A stretch of DNA of 25,414 bases from the IMG/VR virus record IMGVR_UViG_3300025276_000199, positions 1 through 25,414 of that record, one strand, 5' to 3'. Position 1 is the stretch's first letter. Each line of letters begins with the position of its first letter. The notes below the pieces were generated by a model. It saw only the letters and a program-made list of their open reading frames with translations. It made no database searches and was not told the DNA's origin. Positions 20,750 to 25,414 of the stretch are shown here, piece after piece. The translations under genes were made by a program, and so were the position numbers. The DNA comes from a virus.

Positions 20750-22773
20750 TGAGTGGTGCCACTAAAATACTGATGGGTAGTGGTGCTGTTGACCTACCAA
20801 GCGATGATGAGTTTGATAACGTCAGTTTTCTAAGCCATTTTGATGGCTCTAACAATGGCACCAATAGTGCTTATGACGACGGATCAGCCAGCAACCATAC
20901 AATAACTACCGCAGGAACTCCCCCTCAAGGAACCTTTAGTCCTTTTGCTAGAGTAGATGGGGAGTGGTCAAATTATTTTGCTCTTGGTGGCGATGCTCTT
21001 ACATTTACAAATGATGCAACAATGTCGTGGGATGGAGACTTTACAATTGAGTTGTTTTGTAATGTCGGAACTATTGCTACAGAAGGTTCGACTAACCCCT
21101 CTCTGCTTCTTATCGGAAGTATACAGCTATATCTAAATGCGACTTCTGGTAGTCCGAACTTTGTCGCGTTGCATGTGGGCGGTGCTGACATTGTCGAAAG
21201 CGCGGCTGATTCTATTACAACTGGCGTTTGGCATCACATTGCCATTGTGAGGTCGGGATCAGGCACCAACAATCTAAGTTTGTACCTGAATGGTACAAGG
21301 GTTGACCAAGTAACAAACACGGCGACACTAGGCGGATCGTCAGGTACTTCAAGAATTGGTAATTACGCTGATAATCCAGCAGGTGGTATTAATGGGTATA
21401 TGTCTAATGTGCGTATATTAAAAGGCACTGCCTTGTATTCTGGCTCAAGCATAACGGTTCCAACATCAGCACTTACTGCAATTACAAATACCAAGCTGCT
21501 AACTTGTCAATCTAATAGGTTTATAGATAATTCTTCGACAGGTTTTTCTCTTACAGTAGTAGAAACTCCTCGACCAGCCGCTTTTACTCCTATCCTAACC
21601 AGCAAGGTATATGACTCAGCGGTCAACGGGGCGGGCGCTTATTTTAATGGCTCCAGTGACTACCTGACCCTTGCATCTTCAGCAGACTTTGGAATGGGTA
21701 CTGGTAACTTTACTTGGGAAGCGTGGATTTACCAGACATATCGACATGGATCATTGTGGCAGCAGTTATTCTCAACTGACAATTACTCTACTGGGAACAA
21801 TATCAGCATCTGGCTCACCAGCTCTGGGACTGTTGCTATTTATTATGTAGGCGGCTCGTCTTCTTTTACAACTACCTCATCATTTCCAATAAATACTTGG
21901 ACGCACATTGCTATTGTTCGCAAAGGAACGGGAACAAACGAGTTTTCAATCTACATTAACGGGGTGGCTGGCATTACAGGGACAATGGGAACAGATTTTC
22001 CCGATGATGGAATCACAATTGCACGGCACGGATCTGGTACTACCAATTACTACTATGGGTATATATCAGATTTTAGAATAGTAAAAGGGACAGCGGTATA
22101 CACTGGCAACTTTACACCACCAACAGCACCGCTCACAGCAGTCACCAACACTAAACTTCTGCTCAACATGGCTGATGGGCAAGCAATTGATAGTGCAGCA
22201 CAGAATAATATAACGCTAGTTGCTAATGCTGACACCAGCACAACTCAGGCTAAGTTTGGCACAGCTTCTCTAGCTTTAGATGGAACAGGCGACTATGTAA
22301 CTCTTCCTTATGAATCTTTTGCACCTTTTGGTACAGGCAATTTTACTATTGAGGGCTGGGTATACTTTACAGCTAATGATAACGGTGGCGGTGTTTTTCA
22401 ACTCAGTAACGGATACCTCAACTCACAAGTCAGAGGGCCAACACTGGGGCTTGATGGGAGTAGTGACAATTGGAGGTGGTACTACGGCACTTCAAGTGCG
22501 AGTCACGGAAGTGTCGGGCCAAGCGTAGACACTTGGTATCATTTTGCGTGGGTTAGAAATTCTGGTACATCAAAAGTGTACATTGATGGCACTGAAATAT
22601 TAACGGCTTCTGACGCAACAAATTATACTGATACTTACTTTACAATCGGTGCTTATTACAACAGCTCTTTGGAGTTAAACGGCTATATTGACGAATTTAG
22701 AATCAGCCATATAGCTCGTTACACCAGCAACTTCACCCCCACGACAGAAGTATTCCCGGACAAAGGACAATAA
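20749..22773 (+). CDS. Three-domain LamG (concanavalin A-like) adhesin
   Basis: This 674-residue protein is built from three LamG-like beta-sandwich domains at about residues 20-240, 280-460 and 465-670. Each has the FTIELF / FTWEAWIY / FTIEGWVYF core strand (near 97, 319, 530), TGVWHHIAIVR / INTWTHIAIVR / VDTWYHFAWVR, and a closing GYMSNVRILKGTALY / GYISDFRIVKGTAVY / GYIDEFRISHIARY motif. LamG-type modules bind carbohydrates and proteins, so it is probably a receptor-binding fibre or tail spike tip. It has no signal peptide. It starts on the stop of the fibre gene (TAATG). The three copies differ clearly in sequence, so the triplication is old. Confidence 0.85.
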   Translation: MSGATKILMGSGAVDLPSDDEFDNVSFLSHFDGSNNGTNSAYDDGSASNHTITTAGTPPQGTFSPFARVDGEWSNYFALGGDALTFTNDATMSWDGDFTIELFCNVGTIATEGSTNPSLLLIGSIQLYLNATSGSPNFVALHVGGADIVESAADSITTGVWHHIAIVRSGSGTNNLSLYLNGTRVDQVTNTATLGGSSGTSRIGNYADNPAGGINGYMSNVRILKGTALYSGSSITVPTSALTAITNTKLLTCQSNRFIDNSSTGFSLTVVETPRPAAFTPILTSKVYDSAVNGAGAYFNGSSDYLTLASSADFGMGTGNFTWEAWIYQTYRHGSLWQQLFSTDNYSTGNNISIWLTSSGTVAIYYVGGSSSFTTTSSFPINTWTHIAIVRKGTGTNEFSIYINGVAGITGTMGTDFPDDGITIARHGSGTTNYYYGYISDFRIVKGTAVYTGNFTPPTAPLTAVTNTKLLLNMADGQAIDSAAQNNITLVANADTSTTQAKFGTASLALDGTGDYVTLPYESFAPFGTGNFTIEGWVYFTANDNGGGVFQLSNGYLNSQVRGPTLGLDGSSDNWRWYYGTSSASHGSVGPSVDTWYHFAWVRNSGTSKVYIDGTEILTASDATNYTDTYFTIGAYYNSSLELNGYIDEFRISHIARYTSNFTPTTEVFPDKGQ

Positions 22774-22775
22774 TT

Positions 22776-23267
22776 ATGATGAAAATAGCCCAGTTAGATG
22801 GCTCAAATATTGGGGATATTGCCGAATGTACAGCTTTGTTTCCCAACACCAGCTTCCCTAAAAGTGGCCCTGACGCAGAGTGGTTAACGCTTAATGAGTG
22901 CGCTGAAGTCGTAACATTCCTACCCTTTGATGCTGCTACGCAAAAGAATGAAAGCGTTACGCCATACCTATCAGGTGGCAAGGTCTATACCCGTCGTGTG
23001 ACTAACATGACTGATGCAGAAAAAGCAGCAGTGGTCACAGCAAATAATGCAACAGCGGCTGTAAATAACAGAGCGCAAAGAGATGCGTTGTTATCGGAGT
23101 CTGATTGGATGGTCATTAAATCCCAAGAAACTAGCACGACACTAAACTCTAGCTGGGCGACTTATCGACAGGCGTTACGAGATATTACGGCTCATGAAAA
23201 CTGGCCTAATTTAACGTCAGCGGCCCAAGATGGAAGTGGTGGGGATTGGCCCGCCGCACCAGAATAG
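22776..23267 (+). CDS. Tail fibre assembly chaperone-like protein
   Basis: This 163-residue protein is probably a fibre-folding chaperone or tip-associated protein. Residues about 97-150 resemble the phage tail assembly chaperone (APC) domain: RDALLSESDWMVIKSQ, SWATYRQALRDITAHENWP, and a C-terminal Trp-Pro. This domain is typically the last gene of a tail-fibre operon, which fits its place after the fibre and LamG genes. The first 90 residues (acidic, with FPNTSFPKSGPDAEWL) are less clear. AAGGACAATAATT gives a ribosome site 8 bases before the first of two ATGs. The domain name is from memory of the motif. Confidence 0.75.
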   Translation: MMKIAQLDGSNIGDIAECTALFPNTSFPKSGPDAEWLTLNECAEVVTFLPFDAATQKNESVTPYLSGGKVYTRRVTNMTDAEKAAVVTANNATAAVNNRAQRDALLSESDWMVIKSQETSTTLNSSWATYRQALRDITAHENWPNLTSAAQDGSGGDWPAAPE

Positions 23268-23311
23268 AACGATAGTGGTGGATGAAAACTTTCTATGGTT
23301 TGGGAGCTACC

Positions 23312-24754
23312 ATGAAAAAAGTATTTATCTTCGTAGCTGCCCTGGCTATGTTAACTCCTGTGAACCTGTTTGCCGCCCAATCGGGTAACTGTACGGCTGG
23401 TACAGAATTCTGTGAAGATAATAACCAGACGACTACTTCGACAGGAACGAATACCAACACCAATACCAACACGAACACCAATACAAATACCAATACAAAC
23501 GCTAACACCAATACCAACACAAGTACGTCAACGGCTACAAATACTAACGCCAATACCAACACCAACACCAACACAAATACCAACGCTAACACCAACGTCA
23601 ACACCAATACCAACACGAACACAAATACAAACGCCAACACCAATGTGAACACCAATACCAACACTAATGTGAGCACAAATACCAACGCTAACACCAATAC
23701 GAACACTAATACCAACGCGAATACCAACACGAATACTAACGTGAATACAAATACCAACGCTAATACAAACACAAACGCTAATACTAATAGTACGACCTAT
23801 AGTGGGAGCAATACTAATACCAACACCAATACCAACACCAACACCAACACCAACGCTAATACCAATACGAATACAAATAACAGCACCAGCAATAATACAA
23901 ATAACAATGTAAGTTCGGGCGGTACAAATAACACTAACGCGAATACTAATACGAACAATAGTACTAGCAACAATACAAATAATAATATCAATACCAATAG
24001 CAGTACTAACACCAATACCAATACCAATAGCAGTGCTAACACCAACACGAACACTAATGTTAATACTAATAATTCAACGGTAAATTCAACGGCTAATAAC
24101 AACAACACAAATACAAATACGTCAACTGTTGATCAAAATGTTAATAGTAATAGCGCATCGAATAACACGAATACCAATACTAGTACTTCAGACAGCACAT
24201 CGAATAATAGCAACACCAATACTAATAAGAGTGAAAGTACGTCAGATAGTAATGTGACAACAAACAACAAGAATGAAAATACTAACAAGAACGAAAATAC
24301 TAATAAGAACGAAACCAACCAAACAATTAAGCAGGAGATTACAACAAAGGCACCTCCTGCAAGTGCAATAGCGCCCTCCATTGGTGCTAGTTACTCTCAG
24401 GATTTATGTACCACGGGCATCAGTGGAGCTTTCCAAGGACAATTATTTGGTTTTGCGGCAGGTAAAAGCGTTAGGGATATGAATTGTGAGCGTATTAAAT
24501 TATCTAAGACGCTTTATGATATGGGGATGAAAGTTGCGGCAGTGAGTTTGATGTGCCAAGACGAACGAGTTTTTACTTCTATGATGATGGCTGGCACTCC
24601 TTGCCCTTATGAAGGAGAAATTGGAGAAGCAGCTCGGCTTGCATGGGAAGACAATATAGCTCAAAGACCCGACAAAAAAGCATACCTCAAGAAGATAACG
24701 CCTACTAGAGCAGAAAGGAAAGCAGCAAGACTTAAAGCAAAAGAAAAAGGATGA
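23312..24754 (+). CDS. Secreted Asn-Thr repeat protein with Cys-rich C-terminal domain
   Basis: I place the start at 23312 (MKKVFIFVAALAMLTPVNLFA), which gives a classic Sec signal peptide and a GGGAG ribosome site; an upstream in-frame ATG at 23282 would spoil it. The predicted cleavage is near residue 21. After a short Cys pair region (NCTAGTEFC), residues 46 to about 340 are Asn-Thr alternation with Ala, Ser and Val substitutions. The C-terminal 117 residues (from 364) carry four cysteines (Cys366, and those in MNC, LMC and TPCP), suggesting two disulfides in an oxidising compartment. 480 residues in all. The product would go to the host periplasm or surface. Function unknown; it is followed by a second secreted gene in an ATGA overlap. 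Confidence 0.8.
   Translation: MKKVFIFVAALAMLTPVNLFAAQSGNCTAGTEFCEDNNQTTTSTGTNTNTNTNTNTNTNTNTNANTNTNTSTSTATNTNANTNTNTNTNTNANTNVNTNTNTNTNTNANTNVNTNTNTNVSTNTNANTNTNTNTNANTNTNTNVNTNTNANTNTNANTNSTTYSGSNTNTNTNTNTNTNTNANTNTNTNNSTSNNTNNNVSSGGTNNTNANTNTNNSTSNNTNNNINTNSSTNTNTNTNSSANTNTNTNVNTNNSTVNSTANNNNTNTNTSTVDQNVNSNSASNNTNTNTSTSDSTSNNSNTNTNKSESTSDSNVTTNNKNENTNKNENTNKNETNQTIKQEITTKAPPASAIAPSIGASYSQDLCTTGISGAFQGQLFGFAAGKSVRDMNCERIKLSKTLYDMGMKVAAVSLMCQDERVFTSMMMAGTPCPYEGEIGEAARLAWEDNIAQRPDKKAYLKKITPTRAERKAARLKAKEKG
23447..24330 (+). repeat. Asn-Thr low-complexity tract
   Basis: Roughly 290 codons alternate Asn and Thr, at first almost strictly and then with Ser, Ala, Val and Lys inserted. Asn uses both AAT and AAC and Thr uses ACA, ACC, ACG and ACT in scrambled order, so the amino-acid pattern is better conserved than the DNA. 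Confidence 0.9.
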
Positions 24755-25414
24755 AAAAACTTCTTTTGCTGCTAGGGATTCTGTTTGCTGCTAATGCAAT
24801 AGCAGACAATAACAGCGCCTGTTCTAACAGCCAAGATTGCTACAATAGCGGTGTATACATCTATGAGGGTGGTCAAGACCTTGTAGATCTCTATAACATG
24901 TCAGGTACTACCAACTTAAACGCTGGTGACGATCAATATTCAAGCCAAGTATCTCTTGGGATGGAATGGAATCGTTGGGGACAAACTTGGTCACATGCCA
25001 GAATGTCTACTAATGGGTGTTTAAACCTTAGAAGTGGATCGGCTGGAGGTAATTCAGCTAACTGTTTAGATTTTACACCTCAGTCCTTACCTTACAGAGA
25101 CTACACCTTATATCCTCTATGGACTGATTTAATCAGGGGTACAGCGTCAGGAGGACAAACCTCTAAGATGTTGTTTAAAGACTTCGGAGACTATGCTGTC
25201 TTTGGTTGGTATTACCTAAGAGAGTTTCAAAGAAGTTCAAGCAATAGTTTTGAAGCAATCCTTTACGCCAATAACTCATACGAATTCAGATACAGAGAGT
25301 TAGACATTATTAACCATGATGTTGTTATAGGCGAACAAGGGAAACACTCTACTACCCCGGAAGATACCAAAACATTCTTATACTACAATGATGGTCAGAG
25401 TGGTTACGTTACAT
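24751..25414 (+). CDS. Secreted nidogen-like protein (partial, runs off window)
   Basis: An open frame from ATG 24751 runs to the right edge without a stop (221 full codons seen). It begins with a Sec signal peptide, MKKLLLLLGILFAANAIA, cleaved after residue 18. The mature protein has cysteines early (CSNSQDC) and later (GCLNLR, NCLDF). The segment SLPYRDYTLYPLWTDLI, followed by MLFKDFGDYAVFGWYYLREFQRSS and FEAILYANNSYEFRYREL, resembles the nidogen-like (NIDO) extracellular domain. The ATGA overlap with the Asn-Thr gene means co-expression and hints at a joint surface role. Family match is by pattern only; the C-terminal part is not in view. Confidence 0.75.
   Translation, partial: MKKLLLLLGILFAANAIADNNSACSNSQDCYNSGVYIYEGGQDLVDLYNMSGTTNLNAGDDQYSSQVSLGMEWNRWGQTWSHARMSTNGCLNLRSGSAGGNSANCLDFTPQSLPYRDYTLYPLWTDLIRGTASGGQTSKMLFKDFGDYAVFGWYYLREFQRSSSNSFEAILYANNSYEFRYRELDIINHDVVIGEQGKHSTTPEDTKTFLYYNDGQSGYVT

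Noticed and set aside
23293-23772. Minus-strand frame of Leu/Val/Phe-rich protein that looks like a membrane protein
   Set aside because: It is the antisense of the Asn-Thr repeat; the same applies to the frames at 23797-24108 and 24133-24381. They have no start signals of their own.
23447-24330. CRISPR-like or satellite repeat array
   Set aside because: It lies in one long open frame, with a 6-base coding periodicity and varied codons; there are no spacers between constant repeats.
1-25414. Prophage with integrase, tRNA genes or attachment site
   Set aside because: I found no integrase, tRNA-like cloverleaf or matching end repeats; the window may still be part of a temperate phage, but nothing here shows it.

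Overview
The window looks like part of the genome of an uncultured, probably marine, tailed bacteriophage (Caudoviricetes). A large terminase subunit, a P22-type portal, a scaffold-like protein, an HK97-type major capsid protein, head-tail adaptor-like proteins and tail-fibre/adhesin genes follow one another on the plus strand, tightly packed and often overlapping by 1 or 4 bases. No tape-measure gene, tail sheath, integrase, holin, endolysin, tRNA or replication gene is visible. The portal type and the absence of a tape measure favour a short-tailed (podovirus-like) virion, but this is an inference from a partial genome.

Layout. Positions 26-2441 hold six small genes on the minus strand: a gene-product-88 family protein, an unrecognised gene downstream of it, and four unrecognised genes upstream. 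They have uniform A-rich ribosome binding sites and are separated by GC-rich hairpins. A textbook intrinsic terminator (1162-1187) ends the four-gene part. The divergent region 2442-2746 contains a minus-strand extended -10 promoter, a 20-bp palindrome that closely matches the E. coli-type LexA (SOS) box, further inverted repeats, and a possible plus-strand promoter ahead of the terminase. From 2747 to the right edge everything is on the plus strand: terminase; Lys/Gly/Met-rich basic proteins around the portal; an 885-residue repeat protein with an embedded intein-like Hint domain and an EF-hand loop; a GroES-like co-chaperonin; scaffold; a probable decoration protein; major capsid protein; a hairpin terminator; beta-rich virion proteins; adaptor-like proteins; a tail fibre; a protein with three LamG-like domains; and a tail-assembly-chaperone-like protein. 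At the right end are two genes whose products carry Sec signal peptides, one with about 290 residues of Asn-Thr repeat and one with a nidogen-like stretch that runs off the window.

How it may work together. The minus-strand genes resemble an accessory or early module that could respond to host DNA damage through the LexA-like site. The plus strand is the late virion module. The GroES-like protein would work with the host GroEL on capsid proteins. The Hint domain may cut or splice its carrier protein. The fibre, LamG and secreted proteins would act at the cell surface. If the SOS-like box is real, it points to a gamma- or betaproteobacterial host, because alphaproteobacterial LexA usually recognises a different sequence. 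All functional statements rest on reading the translated sequence; no database search was run.
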